From: Comamonadaceae bacterium M7527
Lineage (GTDB): Bacteria > Pseudomonadota > Gammaproteobacteria > Burkholderiales > Burkholderiaceae_C
Length of the DNA: 64,000 bases
Assembly (NCBI GenBank): GCA_021044545.1
Contig: CP087990.1
Span: 2,232,001-2,296,000, forward strand
Direction of reading: 5' to 3'
Shown here: positions 55,916 to 64,000 of the stretch, in pieces
Numbering within the stretch: the first letter of the stretch is position 1
Layout of the letters: each line of letters opens with the position of its first letter
Notes under the pieces: generated by a model
What the model saw: the letters and a program-made list of their open reading frames with translations, nothing else
Database searches by the model: none
What the model was told of the DNA's origin: nothing
Program-made: the position numbers and the translations under genes

Positions 55916-56281
55916 TTAGAGCCTCCAAAGAGCTTGAATGGCCCAGGCCGCGCACGCGATCAGCCAGACCAAGGTAAACAAGTGCAACGCCAAGCGCACA
56001 CCAACGGGCTTGACGTAATCCATCCAGATATCGCGCATGCCAACCCACACGTGGTACAGCATGGACACAATCACGACAAAGGTGAGTGTCTTCATCCACT
56101 GGGCAGCGAAAATGCCCGCCCATACTGCGTAAGTGATGGGGCCGGTGCTGAACAGCACCTGGGCCAGCAACACAACCGTAAACAAGGCCATGAGCAAAGC
56201 CGTGGCGCGTTGTGCCATCCAATCGCGCAAGCCGTAGTGCGCGCCAGTAACGACGCGCTTGGAACCAAAATTCACTGACAT
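55916..56281 (-). CDS. sdhD: Succinate dehydrogenase membrane anchor subunit
   Basis: A 121-residue integral membrane subunit of complex II with three helices (near 30-47, 55-80 and 95-118). It shows the heme/quinone region HVWVGMRDIWMDYVKPVGVRL, where the His is the likely heme ligand. It is 3 bp before sdhA and 33 bp after sdhC in the leftward operon. Identity rests on position and length as much as on sequence, as SdhD proteins diverge. Confidence 0.93.
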   Translation of the reverse strand: MSVNFGSKRVVTGAHYGLRDWMAQRATALLMALFTVVLLAQVLFSTGPITYAVWAGIFAAQWMKTLTFVVIVSMLYHVWVGMRDIWMDYVKPVGVRLALHLFTLVWLIACAAWAIQALWRL

Positions 56282-56314
56282 GGTTTTTCCTTTTTGTTGG
56301 TGTTGAAGTGCTAC

Positions 56315-56746
56315 TTAGTACAAGCCAAATAGCTTTGCACCCAACACCGCTGTCAGGCCTAAGCCAATAACCAAAGTCGCCACAGCGGAGGACTTGCCAA
56401 ACTCTTTGGTGACCGAGTGGGTGGCATCCATGTACAGGTGACGCACACCTGCGGTGAAGTGGTGCAAGTAGCCCCACAACAGTGCCAACACCACCAGTTT
56501 CAAAAACCAGCCAGGGTAAATACTTACACCGTTTGCGAATGCCGACGTGAGGTACTCAAAAGACACCTCGGAACTGATGGATTTGTCAAACATCCAGATG
56601 ATGAAGGGCATCAGCACAAACATCAGCAAGCCGCTCACGCGGTGAAGAATCGACACCCAGCCTGCTGGTGGCAAACGGTAAGTGGTCAAGTCCTTGAATG
56701 CATTGATATTGCGGAACTCAGGCCGCGGTTTTTTCAACTCGGTCAT
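56315..56746 (-). CDS. sdhC: Succinate dehydrogenase cytochrome b556 subunit
   Basis: The 143-residue cytochrome b subunit of complex II. It opens MTELKKPRPEFRNINAFKDLTTYRLPPAGWVSILHRVSGLLMF, the Burkholderiales SdhC start, with the quinone-site Ser/Arg motif HRVSG and the heme-ligand region HHFTAGVRHLYMD. Three membrane helices follow. It is the first gene of the sdh operon, 185 bp from the GntR regulator's stop. Confidence 0.95.
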   Translation of the reverse strand: MTELKKPRPEFRNINAFKDLTTYRLPPAGWVSILHRVSGLLMFVLMPFIIWMFDKSISSEVSFEYLTSAFANGVSIYPGWFLKLVVLALLWGYLHHFTAGVRHLYMDATHSVTKEFGKSSAVATLVIGLGLTAVLGAKLFGLY

Positions 56747-56931
56747 GGTCAGGGGCTTTCTTGTGAAAAATGGGTTCTGGCGTTCGCCAACCCAGGGAGG
56801 TAACTGGCTTGTAACCGCCGCTTGGTTGCCAAGATTCTATTGCAACGCAACATGCGTACTTCATGCTGCCACGCATGTTTCCGATCAGTTTGCTACGGCT
56901 TTTGAAGGCGGCGGGTCAATTGGTGAGGGCT

Positions 56932-57747
56932 TTAGTTCAAGTCATTTTGGTAGTGGTGTGTGTCGGTCAGGTACAGGCCTCGCCTGAGCTCCATAGGGGT
57001 GTCGTTGTAGGTGTAGGCAATTCGCTCTACGCTTAACAGGGGGGTGCTGGTGGCTACCTGCAGCAACACAGCGGCTTGCTCATCTGGCAGCACCGCTTTG
57101 ATTTTTTCGCTGGCACGCACCATACGCACGCCAAATTCGGTCTCAAACAGGCTGTACATGGCACCGGGGTGTTCGCTTAGGTGCTCAGCGCTCAAGCCCT
57201 TGAAGGGGCCGGCGGGCAGCCAAAGGTCTTCGCAAATGGTGGCTACGCCAGCAAAACTCAGCACGCGGCGCACCTGAATCAGCGGGTCTGCGGTGCGCAG
57301 GCTCAGCAAGCGGGCCACCTCGGCGCTGGCGCGTACTTTTTTGCAAGACACGATGTTGCGCTGCGCTGGCCCTTCGCTTTGTATGGTGCCCAAATCGGGC
57401 TGCAGACGCAAAAAGCGGTACTGCACTTGTTGCTCGGCGTGGGTGGCTACAAAAGTGCCTTTGCCTTGCTTGCGCACCAGCAGGTTGTCGGCCGCCAGCT
57501 CATCAATGGCTTTACGAACCGTGCCTTGGCTGACCTTGAAACGCGCTGCCAGCTCAAACTCGCTGGGAATCACGTCGCCGGGCTTCCACTCGCTTTGCTG
57601 CAGGCTTTGCAGTATCAGCGCCTTGATTTGCTGGTACAGCGGGCTGAATGCGGGCGGCGCCAACACGCCACCCGCGGCAGAGACCGCGTCGCTTATGGCG
57701 TCGCCAGGGGCTTCTGTGGCTGAGGTGGTTGATTGGCTGGTGCTCAT
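56932..57747 (-). CDS. GntR-family regulator with UTRA domain
   Basis: A 271-residue regulator of the GntR/HutC subfamily. The winged helix-turn-helix is at about 45-105 (ALILQSLQQSEWKPGDVIPSEFELAARFKVSQGTVRKAIDELAADNLLVR), followed by the UTRA ligand domain (about 115-255). The first 30 residues are Ser/Thr/Ala-rich. It lies between sdhC and divergent mdh, suggesting control of TCA-cycle genes; the palindrome at 57822-57833 is the likely operator. The effector is unknown. Confidence 0.88.
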   Translation of the reverse strand: MSTSQSTTSATEAPGDAISDAVSAAGGVLAPPAFSPLYQQIKALILQSLQQSEWKPGDVIPSEFELAARFKVSQGTVRKAIDELAADNLLVRKQGKGTFVATHAEQQVQYRFLRLQPDLGTIQSEGPAQRNIVSCKKVRASAEVARLLSLRTADPLIQVRRVLSFAGVATICEDLWLPAGPFKGLSAEHLSEHPGAMYSLFETEFGVRMVRASEKIKAVLPDEQAAVLLQVATSTPLLSVERIAYTYNDTPMELRRGLYLTDTHHYQNDLN

Positions 57748-57821
57748 GTATGGGGTGAGGGCGTTTGCAAGACGCCTTGTTAATCGCTTGCCATTGTGGC
57801 ACAGCTGCGGCTGATATCATA

Positions 57822-57833
57822 TCTTATATAAGA
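57822..57833. promoter_or_regulatory. Candidate GntR operator TCTTATATAAGA
   Basis: A perfect 12-bp palindrome, with an extra half-site TAAGAC repeated just to the right (57829-57841). It lies 12 bp above the mdh -35 box and 75 bp from the divergent gntR start. A site of this shape near TCA genes is consistent with GntR-family control; assignment to this regulator is inferred from adjacency. Confidence 0.6.
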
Positions 57834-57844
57834 CATAAGACAAA

Positions 57845-57873
57845 TTGACGGCTAGGGTTTACGCGAGTACACT
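57845..57873 (+). promoter_or_regulatory. mdh promoter (sigma70)
   Basis: TTGACG (57845-57850) and TACACT (57868-57873) are exactly 17 bp apart. The transcript would begin near 57880, giving an 82-nt leader before mdh. It starts the mdh-lyase-acnB group. Confidence 0.75.
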
Positions 57874-57961
57874 GTCGCCCAGTTTGTCGGTGCGTCTTCG
57901 AGGCTGGCAACCACATTGTTTCTTTCATTTTCGTGTTCTCAATCCGTTGGAGTTAATCACT

Positions 57962-58948
57962 ATGAGTAAAGCCCCCGTTCGCGTTGCCGTTACAGGCCCT
58001 GCTGGTCAAATTGGCTACGCCTTGTTGTTTCGCATCGCTTCTGGCGAAATGTTGGGCAAAGACCAACCCGTCATTCTTCAGCTGCTAGAGATCCCGGACG
58101 AAAAAGCGCAAAAAGCCTTGCAAGGCGTGATGATGGAGTTGCAAGACTGTGCATTCCCATTGCTGGTCGGTATGGAAGCCCATTCCGACCCTATGACGGC
58201 TTTCAAAGACACCGACTACGCGTTGCTTGTTGGCTCACGCCCACGTGGCCCTGGCATGGAGCGCGCCGAATTGCTGGCCGCCAACGGCGCCATCTTTACA
58301 GCCCAGGGCAAGGCCTTGAACGCTGTTGCCAGCCGCGACGTAAAGGTATTGGTGGTGGGCAACCCCGCCAACACCAACGCCTACATCGCCATGAAAGCTG
58401 CACCAGACTTGAAGCGCAGCAACTTCACCGCCATGCTGCGCCTTGACCACAACCGCGCCCTGAGCCAAATTGCCAGCAAAACCGGCAAGGCCGTTGCTGA
58501 TATCGAAAAGCTGTGCGTATGGGGTAACCACTCACCCACCATGTACGCCGATTACCGCTTCGCCACCATCAAAGGCGAGTCGGTCAAGGACATGATCAAC
58601 GATCAAGACTGGAACGCCAACACCTTCTTGCCAACAGTTGGCAAGCGCGGCGCCGCCATTATTGAAGCGCGTGGCCTGAGCTCGGCAGCCTCCGCTGCCA
58701 ACGCCGCCATTGATCACATGCGCGACTGGGCCTTGGGCACCAACGGCAAGTGGGTGACCATGGGTATTCCTTCAGACGGCCAGTACGGCATTCCCAAGGA
58801 CGTGATGTTTGGCTTCCCTGTCACATGTGACAACGGCAGCTACACCGTCGTGGAAGGTTTGGAGATTGACGCGTTCAGCCAGACTTGCATCAATAAAACC
58901 CTGAGCGAGTTGACCGACGAGCAAGCCGCTGTTGCGCATTTGGTCTAA
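57962..58948 (+). CDS. mdh: Malate dehydrogenase
   Basis: A 328-residue NAD-dependent enzyme oxidising malate to oxaloacetate. It matches the beta-proteobacterial/cytosolic-like type: [64 protein letters not shown] and [16 protein letters not shown] with the catalytic His. Start 57962 is used; the longer in-frame reading to 57845 lies across the promoter. It is the first gene of the rightward TCA group. Confidence 0.98.
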   Translation: MSKAPVRVAVTGPAGQIGYALLFRIASGEMLGKDQPVILQLLEIPDEKAQKALQGVMMELQDCAFPLLVGMEAHSDPMTAFKDTDYALLVGSRPRGPGMERAELLAANGAIFTAQGKALNAVASRDVKVLVVGNPANTNAYIAMKAAPDLKRSNFTAMLRLDHNRALSQIASKTGKAVADIEKLCVWGNHSPTMYADYRFATIKGESVKDMINDQDWNANTFLPTVGKRGAAIIEARGLSSAASAANAAIDHMRDWALGTNGKWVTMGIPSDGQYGIPKDVMFGFPVTCDNGSYTVVEGLEIDAFSQTCINKTLSELTDEQAAVAHLV

Positions 58949-58992
58949 ACATTGCGAAGCCGCACACACCATCACACAACGGGAGCAACGCC

Positions 58993-60011
58993 ATGACAGT
59001 TGTTAGCGCTTTGCACCCGCGCGATGTGTTGTTGGGCGCGCAAGCCGCACAAGTGGGTTTGCCCGTTTGTGACCACTACTGCGGTGTGTTGCCGCGCATG
59101 CTTAAAAGCTTGCAGCTTCAGCGTGAGTTGATGGCCGAGTTTGGTGCATGCGTCATGGACGTCACACTGGACTGTGAAGACGGCGCGCCTGTGGGCCATG
59201 AGCAGGCGCATGCGCAAAGCATTGCTGACCTGTTGCTGGCGCAGCAACCCGCCTTGGCTGGTGCCCGAGTGGGCGTGCGCGTGCACGCGCTTGATCACGC
59301 GCAGACGGCAAGCCTGGCCACTTTAAAACCGACGTGCACACGATTGTGGGTGCGGCGGCGTCTCAAGTCGCCTTTGTCATGCTGCCCAAAGTCGAGCGCC
59401 GCGCCGATGTGGACGCAGCCTGCGAGGTGATAGACGCGGCAGCCAACAAGTGCCTGCCCATTCATGTGCTGATTGAGTCACCCGCCGCGGTGGCGCAAGC
59501 GCATGACATCGCAGCCCACCCGCGTGTGCAAAGTTTGAGCTTTGGCCTGATGGATTTTGTGTCGGCACATGGTGGTGCGATACCCGCTTCAGCCATGAGC
59601 GTAGCGGGGCAATTTGAGCACCCGCTGGTGTTGCGTGCCAAATTGGAAATCGCAAGTGCCGCCCATGCGCACGGCAAGGTGGCGTCGCATTGTGTGGTGA
59701 CCGAGTTCAAGGACAGCGAGGCCTTAAGCCAGGCGGCGCGCTTTGCCAGCCAGCGTTTGGGCTACACCCGCATGTGGAGTATTCACCCTGACCAAGTGCG
59801 CGTGATTGTGGCGGCCTTGTCGCCACAGCTTGATGAAGTTGCTCACGCTGCTGAGGTGATAGAGGCTGCCCTGGCAGCGCATTGGGCGCCCGTGTCTGTG
59901 AACGAACAGCTGCACGACCGTGCCAGTTACCGGTATTTTTGGCAGCTGCTTGAGCGCGCCCACGCCACTGGCGTGATGTTGCCCAAGTCGCTGCAATCGT
60001 TTTTTTGCTAG
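58993..60011 (+). pseudogene. HpcH/CitE-family CoA ester lyase, split by a 1-bp frameshift
   Basis: A lyase or aldolase of the HpcH/HpaI-CitE family, which cleaves acyl-CoA or 2-keto substrates. The N-terminal part has DVTLDCEDGAPVGHEQAHAQS, the metal/substrate region. The rest (VAFVMLPKVERRADVDAACEVI, IHVLIESPAAVAQAH, SFGLMDFVSAHGGAIP) is in another frame. One missing base near the TTTAAAA run at 59321-59328 joins them into about 339 residues. In Comamonadaceae such a gene is often found between mdh and acnB, though its reaction is not settled. Sequencing error versus recent inactivation is undecided. Confidence 0.85.
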
Positions 60012-60035
60012 CCCCTTTTTTGAATGGAGCATCTG

Positions 60036-62648
60036 ATGTCTGATTTTTTGAACAGCTACCAAGCCCACGTCGCCGAGCGCGCAGCCCTTGGTATTCCGCC
60101 GTTGCCACTGAATGTCGAGCAAACGGCAGCGTTGATTGAGCTCATTAAAAACCCACCTGCTGGCCACGGCGAAGACTTGGTTGAGATGCTCACCCACCGC
60201 GTGCCACCAGGCGTGGACAACGCTGCCAAGGTCAAAGCATCGTTCTTGTCTGCAGTCGCTCACGCTGATGTGGCCTGTGGTTTGATCACGCCAGAGCATG
60301 CCACCCAGTTGCTGGGCACCATGCTGGGCGGCTACAACGTCAAGCCTTTGGTTGACTTGCTAGACAAGCCTGCAGTCGCTGGTGTGGCCGCACAGGCGCT
60401 CAAGAAAACATTGCTGATGTTTGACGCCTTTCACGATGTTGCAGACAAAGCCAAGGCGGGTAACGCGCAAGCCAAAGACGTGTTGCAAAGCTGGGCCGAT
60501 GCAGAGTGGTTTACCACCCGTCCCAAAGTGGCTGAAAAAATCACAGTCACCGTGTTCAAGGTGCCAGGCGAGACCAACACCGACGACTTGTCACCCGCGC
60601 CAGACGCTTGGAGCCGCCCCGACATTCCGCTGCACTACCTGGCCATGCTTAAAAACACCCGCGCGGACGCGGTGTTCAAGCCAGAAGAAGACGGCAAGCG
60701 CGGCCCCATGCAGTTCATCAACGACCTGAAAGAAAAGGGCAACTTGGTTGCCTACGTTGGCGACGTTGTGGGCACGGGTTCATCACGCAAGTCTGCCACC
60801 AACTCTGTGGTGTGGGCGACGGGCGAAGACATTCCGTTTGTGCCCAACAAGCGTTTTGGCGGTGTCACGCTGGGCGGCAAAATCGCCCCTATTTTCTTCA
60901 ACACCCAAGAAGACTCGGGCTCACTGCCTATTGAGGTGGATGTGTCCAAGCTGGAAATGGGCGATGTCATAGACATCTTCCCCTACGAAGGCAAGATTGA
61001 AAAAGCCGGCGTTCTGGTTGAAAACTTTGCTCTCAAAAGCGACGTATTGCTGGATGAAGTCCAGGCTGGTGGTCGTATCAACCTCATCATTGGTCGCTCA
61101 CTCACCGCCAAAGCGCGCGAGTTTTTGGGCCTGCCCGCAGCGACGACCTTCCGCTTGCCAAAGGCACCTGTAGACACAGGCAAAGGCTTTACCGTGGCGC
61201 AAAAAATGGTGGGCCGCGCCTGCGGCATGCCAGTTGCCAATGGCAACCAAACCGGTATTCGCCCAGGTACTTACTGCGAGCCCAAAATGACCACTGTGGG
61301 CTCTCAGGACACCACAGGCCCCATGACGCGCGACGAACTCAAAGACCTCGCGTGTTTGGGCTTCTCAAGCGACTTGGTCATGCAGTCTTTCTGTCACACC
61401 GCGGCTTACCCCAAGCCTGTTGACGTGAAGATGCACCACGAATTGCCATCGTTTATTTCTGACCGTGGTGGTGTATCACTGCGCCCAGGCGACGGTGTGA
61501 TCCATTCGTGGCTCAACCGTTTGTTGTTGCCAGACACAGTGGGCACAGGCGGCGACAGCCACACCCGTTTCCCCATTGGTATTTCATTCCCAGCAGGCTC
61601 TGGCCTGGTGGCGTTTGCAGCTGCCACAGGTGTGATGCCGCTGGACATGCCAGAGAGTATTCTGGTGCGCTTTAAAGGCAAGATGCAGCCTGGCATCACC
61701 TTGCGCGACCTGGTACACGCCATTCCGTTGTACGGCATCAAGAACGGCTTGTTGACAGTTGCCAAGAAAGGCAAGATCAACGCCTTCTCAGGCCGTATTC
61801 TGGAAATTGAAGGTTTGCCAGATCTCAAGGTAGAGCAAGCGTTTGAATTGTCAGACGCGTCTGCCGAGCGCTCTGCCGCTGGCTGTACCGTCAAGCTCAA
61901 CAAAGAGCCCATCATTGAGTACATGACCTCAAACGTCGTGCTCATGAAAAACATGATTGCCAGCGGTTACGAAGACAAGCGAACCTTGCAGCGCCGCATT
62001 GACGCCATGGAAGCGTGGATGGCCAACCCCGAGTTGCTGGAGGCAGACAAGGACGCTGAGTACGCCGAAGTCATAGAAATTGATTTGGCAGATATCACAG
62101 AGCCTATCGTGTGCTGCCCTAATGACCCAGACGATGCCAAGTTTTTGTCAGACGTGGTGAACACACCCATTGACGAAGTGTTTATCGGCTCTTGCATGAC
62201 CAACATCGGCCACTTCCGCGCCGCATCCAAGCTGCTGGAAGGCAAGCGTGACATCCCCGTGAAGCTGTGGGTGGCACCGCCCACCAAGATGGACGCTGCC
62301 GAGCTGACCAAAGAAGGCCACTACGGCGTATTTGGCGCAGCCGGTGCGCGCACCGAAATGCCAGGCTGCTCACTGTGTATGGGTAACCAGGCCCAGGTGC
62401 GCGAGGGTGCGACTGTGATGTCAACGTCCACACGCAACTTCCCCAACCGTTTGGGTAAAAACTCAAACGTTTTCCTGGGCTCTGCCGAATTGGCCGCTAT
62501 TTGTTCTAAGTTGGGTCGCATCCCAACCGTAGCGGAATACCATGCCGACATGGGCGTGATCAACCAGGCCGGCGCGCAGGTCTACCGTTACATGAACTTT
62601 GACCAAATCGAAGAGTACGTGGAGAACGCGAAGAACGTCAAAGCCTGA
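60036..62648 (+). CDS. acnB: Aconitate hydratase B
   Basis: An 870-residue AcnB that isomerises citrate to isocitrate through cis-aconitate. It has the AcnB-specific N-terminal helical domain (residues 1-160), then the swivel-like domain with [26 protein letters not shown] near 245, and cluster cysteines including [18 protein letters not shown] and [18 protein letters not shown] 60036 ([15 protein letters not shown]) is used rather than 60024. AcnB can bind mRNA when its cluster is lost. It closes the mdh-lyase-acnB group. Confidence 0.97.
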   Translation: MSDFLNSYQAHVAERAALGIPPLPLNVEQTAALIELIKNPPAGHGEDLVEMLTHRVPPGVDNAAKVKASFLSAVAHADVACGLITPEHATQLLGTMLGGYNVKPLVDLLDKPAVAGVAAQALKKTLLMFDAFHDVADKAKAGNAQAKDVLQSWADAEWFTTRPKVAEKITVTVFKVPGETNTDDLSPAPDAWSRPDIPLHYLAMLKNTRADAVFKPEEDGKRGPMQFINDLKEKGNLVAYVGDVVGTGSSRKSATNSVVWATGEDIPFVPNKRFGGVTLGGKIAPIFFNTQEDSGSLPIEVDVSKLEMGDVIDIFPYEGKIEKAGVLVENFALKSDVLLDEVQAGGRINLIIGRSLTAKAREFLGLPAATTFRLPKAPVDTGKGFTVAQKMVGRACGMPVANGNQTGIRPGTYCEPKMTTVGSQDTTGPMTRDELKDLACLGFSSDLVMQSFCHTAAYPKPVDVKMHHELPSFISDRGGVSLRPGDGVIHSWLNRLLLPDTVGTGGDSHTRFPIGISFPAGSGLVAFAAATGVMPLDMPESILVRFKGKMQPGITLRDLVHAIPLYGIKNGLLTVAKKGKINAFSGRILEIEGLPDLKVEQAFELSDASAERSAAGCTVKLNKEPIIEYMTSNVVLMKNMIASGYEDKRTLQRRIDAMEAWMANPELLEADKDAEYAEVIEIDLADITEPIVCCPNDPDDAKFLSDVVNTPIDEVFIGSCMTNIGHFRAASKLLEGKRDIPVKLWVAPPTKMDAAELTKEGHYGVFGAAGARTEMPGCSLCMGNQAQVREGATVMSTSTRNFPNRLGKNSNVFLGSAELAAICSKLGRIPTVAEYHADMGVINQAGAQVYRYMNFDQIEEYVENAKNVKA

Positions 62649-62670
62649 GCCTAGGCGGTGACCCCCTGAT

Positions 62671-62708
62671 AAAAACGGCCCAGAGAGCGATCTCTGGGCC
62701 GTTTTTTT
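62671..62708 (+). terminator. Rho-independent terminator of acnB
   Basis: AAAAACGGCCCAGAGA (62671-62686) pairs perfectly with TCTCTGGGCCGTTTTT (62691-62706) across GCGA, followed by more T. A 16-bp stem makes this one of the strongest in the window, 23 bp past the acnB stop. Confidence 0.97.
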
Positions 62709-62765
62709 GTCAAATGAAGCAGCTCCGATTGCCGTTAGCAGCTTAGTTAAAATCAGTCACAACAC

Positions 62766-62832
62766 ACCCGCCACACGTCTTGGTTTCGGCCAAAGTTCTG
62801 CTGCAAGGCAGACGTGCAAAAGGCGGGTTTTT
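62766..62832 (+). ncRNA. Candidate structured small RNA or leader element with terminator
   Basis: After the acnB terminator, a nested fold can be drawn. P1 is ACCCGCC (62766-62772) with GGCGGGT (62822-62828). P2 is CACGTCT (62774-62780) with AGACGTG (62810-62816). P3 is a small stem around a UUCG tetraloop (62781-62792) and P4 a TGC/GCA mini-hairpin. P1 ends in TTTTTT, so the whole is an intrinsic terminator. It matches no RNA family I can name. No promoter with correct spacing was found upstream, so sRNA gene versus attenuator of the downstream gene is open. Confidence 0.35.
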
Positions 62833-62845
62833 TATTGCTGCCAAG

Positions 62846-62875
62846 GTCTCGTCTGCTGCGCAGGCGAGGCTTTTT
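62846..62875 (+). terminator. Second terminator-like hairpin before the monooxygenase
   Basis: GTCTCGTCTGC (62846-62856) pairs over 11 positions (two G-T) with GCAGGCGAGGC (62860-62870), loop TGC, then TTTTT. Its left arm CGTCTGC can also pair with the 3' arm of P2 in the preceding element (GGCAGACG), so the two hairpins could be mutually exclusive. It lies 69 bp upstream of the monooxygenase start. Confidence 0.6.
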
Positions 62876-62943
62876 CATTGGTCTTTTCCATCGGCTAGGT
62901 CTGTCAAAATGGGCAGCTATTCGCAATAAGGAAAGTCATACGC

Positions 62944-64000
62944 ATGGTGTGGGGTTGTGGCGGCTTAAGTGGTCGTGAATCTAGGGCGCAGGTCTTGGTT
63001 GCCGGTGCAGGCATTGGCGGTTTGGCCGCTGGCATCGCTTGTGCGCGCCAAGGCCACATGGTGCGCATGTTTGAGCAGTCAGGCGCCTTTGCGCCAGTGG
63101 GCGCTGGCATACAACTGGGGCCCAATGCCACGCGCATTTTAGAAGCGTGGGGCTTGCTGGACGAGTTGTTGGCGGTTGCCTGTGTGCCGCAAAACCTGGT
63201 TGTGCGATCGGTGCAAACAGGGCGTGTGCTGGCCCGTAAGCCTTTGGGCGAATCCAGTCTTGCGGCTTATGGCGCGCCTTATGTGTGCGTGCATCGTGCG
63301 GACCTGCACCGTGTGTTGCTCGATGGATTCACCCAACTCAGCGGCTTGTCTATTCGCACTGGGCGCAGTGTGGTGAGTGTGGACGACTCGTCGGTGGAAG
63401 GCGTTTGTTTGCAAGTGGGGGATGACCCGGCTGTGCAGGGTGATGTTTTAGTGGGGGCTGATGGCTTGTGGAGTCGCACGCGTGAGGCGCTGCTGGGCAG
63501 TGCCGCCCCTGAGCCTACAGGCCACGTGGCTTACCGTGCCATGGTGCCTTGTGCCGATATGCAGCCTGTGGCACGTAGCCCGGATGTGACCGTGTGGCTG
63601 GGCCCATTGGTGCACGTGGTGCAGTATCCGGTGCGCAGCGGTGAGGCCATGAATGTGGTGGTGGTGGCACACGCCACCTTGAATGGCGAGGCGCAGTGGT
63701 GGGACAACGTCACGCCTGCCTTTGAGGTTAAAAATGCATTGGGCAATACCTGCAAGATGTTGTCAGACCTGATTGCCAGCGTGCCCGACGAGCGCAGCAT
63801 TGATCACCCCGATGGTTGGCTGGCTTGGCAGCTGTTTGAGCGTGCACCCGTGAGCGGGCCTGATGATATGGCCATGGGCCGTGTGGCGTTGTTGGGCGAT
63901 GCGGCTCACCCCATGCGCCCCTATTTGGCACAAGGCGCAGGCATGGCCATTGAAGACGCTTACGAGCTGGGCCGCGTGTTGGCCATGCCGGCACTGAGCG
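62944..64000 (+). CDS. FAD-dependent aromatic-ring monooxygenase (partial)
   Basis: About 352 residues are visible; the 3' end is beyond the window. It is a class A flavoprotein hydroxylase, in the salicylate 1-monooxygenase/3-hydroxybenzoate 6-monooxygenase group: VAGAGIGGLAAGIACARQGH (GxGxxG), VGADGLWSRTREALLG (DG motif) and LGDAAHPMRPYLAQGAGMAIEDAYELG. It should hydroxylate an aromatic or heteroaromatic acid with NAD(P)H and O2; the exact substrate cannot be told. ATG 62944 has GGAAAG upstream. It follows two terminator-like hairpins. Confidence 0.9.
   Translation, partial: MVWGCGGLSGRESRAQVLVAGAGIGGLAAGIACARQGHMVRMFEQSGAFAPVGAGIQLGPNATRILEAWGLLDELLAVACVPQNLVVRSVQTGRVLARKPLGESSLAAYGAPYVCVHRADLHRVLLDGFTQLSGLSIRTGRSVVSVDDSSVEGVCLQVGDDPAVQGDVLVGADGLWSRTREALLGSAAPEPTGHVAYRAMVPCADMQPVARSPDVTVWLGPLVHVVQYPVRSGEAMNVVVVAHATLNGEAQWWDNVTPAFEVKNALGNTCKMLSDLIASVPDERSIDHPDGWLAWQLFERAPVSGPDDMAMGRVALLGDAAHPMRPYLAQGAGMAIEDAYELGRVLAMPALS

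Noticed and set aside
62729..62753. Promoter for the structured element (TTGCCG and TAAAAT)
   Set aside because: The spacer is only 13 bp; without a real promoter, the small-RNA reading remains unproven.

Overview
The window reads as a chromosomal segment of a betaproteobacterium, order Burkholderiales, most likely family Comamonadaceae. This rests on protein character and gene order: dusB-fis-purH; sdhCDAB-sdhE-gltA with a GntR regulator facing mdh; mdh-CoA lyase-acnB; accB-accC-prmA-DUF3426; two-ATP-cone nrdA with nrdB; and an alanine/lysine-rich histone H1-like protein. The genus cannot be settled from sequence alone. Almost everything is housekeeping: I see no phage, insertion sequence, CRISPR array, toxin-antitoxin or defence module.

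Layout. 1-5.4 kb: purH (cut by the window edge), fis, dusB, a YqaA/DedA-type membrane protein, ychF (frameshifted), a UbiH-type hydroxylase and a DsbC-type isomerase, followed by an M61 peptidase to 7.2 kb. 7.3-10.9 kb: phenylacetate-catabolism genes paaG-paaI-paaK, divergent from a second crotonase across a 24-bp TetR-type palindrome. 11-12 kb: tRNA-Met, rpmB, rpmG. 12-17.6 kb: fatty-acid desaturase with an upstream FNR-type box, an RsmB-like methyltransferase, prfC, purN, a secreted rhodanese. 17.7-24.2 kb: a two-gene acyl-CoA dehydrogenase pair, a glutamine-synthetase-like ligase, and a large FtsX-type permease (frameshifted). 24.2-30.8 kb: truncated globin, Smr protein, RadC, fkpB-ispH, mpl, a PepSY-like fragment gene, an unknown protein and a TlpA-type thioredoxin. 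31-35.8 kb: accB-accC-prmA-DUF3426, then the histone-like gene. 36-42.2 kb: nrdB, nrdA (twin NrdR boxes), ampD, PP0621-type protein, a CcsA-like protein. 42.3-48.5 kb: ffh, miaB, speD-speE, a HexR-type regulator (frameshifted) divergent from tal. 48.6-51.6 kb: groES-groEL under CIRCE/HrcA control, and a bactofilin. 51.7-62.6 kb: a TCA-cycle block (gltA, sdhE, sdhBADC, gntR, mdh, a frameshifted CitE-like lyase, acnB). The window ends inside a FAD aromatic-ring monooxygenase.

The clearest functional grouping is the TCA block, where citrate synthase, aconitase B, succinate dehydrogenase with its flavinylation factor, and malate dehydrogenase surround one GntR regulator and a palindrome beside the mdh promoter. 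Regulatory sites readable from sequence are CIRCE with overlapping heat-shock and housekeeping promoters at groES, paired NrdR boxes over the nrdA promoter, a candidate HexR site at tal/hexR, an FNR-type box upstream of the oxygen-using desaturase, and a TetR-type operator in the paa region.

Four conserved genes (ychF, the FtsX-type permease, the HexR-type regulator, the CitE-like lyase) each carry one single-base indel with both halves otherwise intact. That pattern suggests residual sequencing or assembly errors more than four independent pseudogenes, but reads are needed to decide. The best candidates for something undescribed are small: a structured, terminator-ended element in the acnB-monooxygenase gap, a long inverted repeat between nrdA and nrdB, a G-quadruplex motif between fis and purH, and a PepSY-like half-domain protein. 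I found no convincing large novel system.
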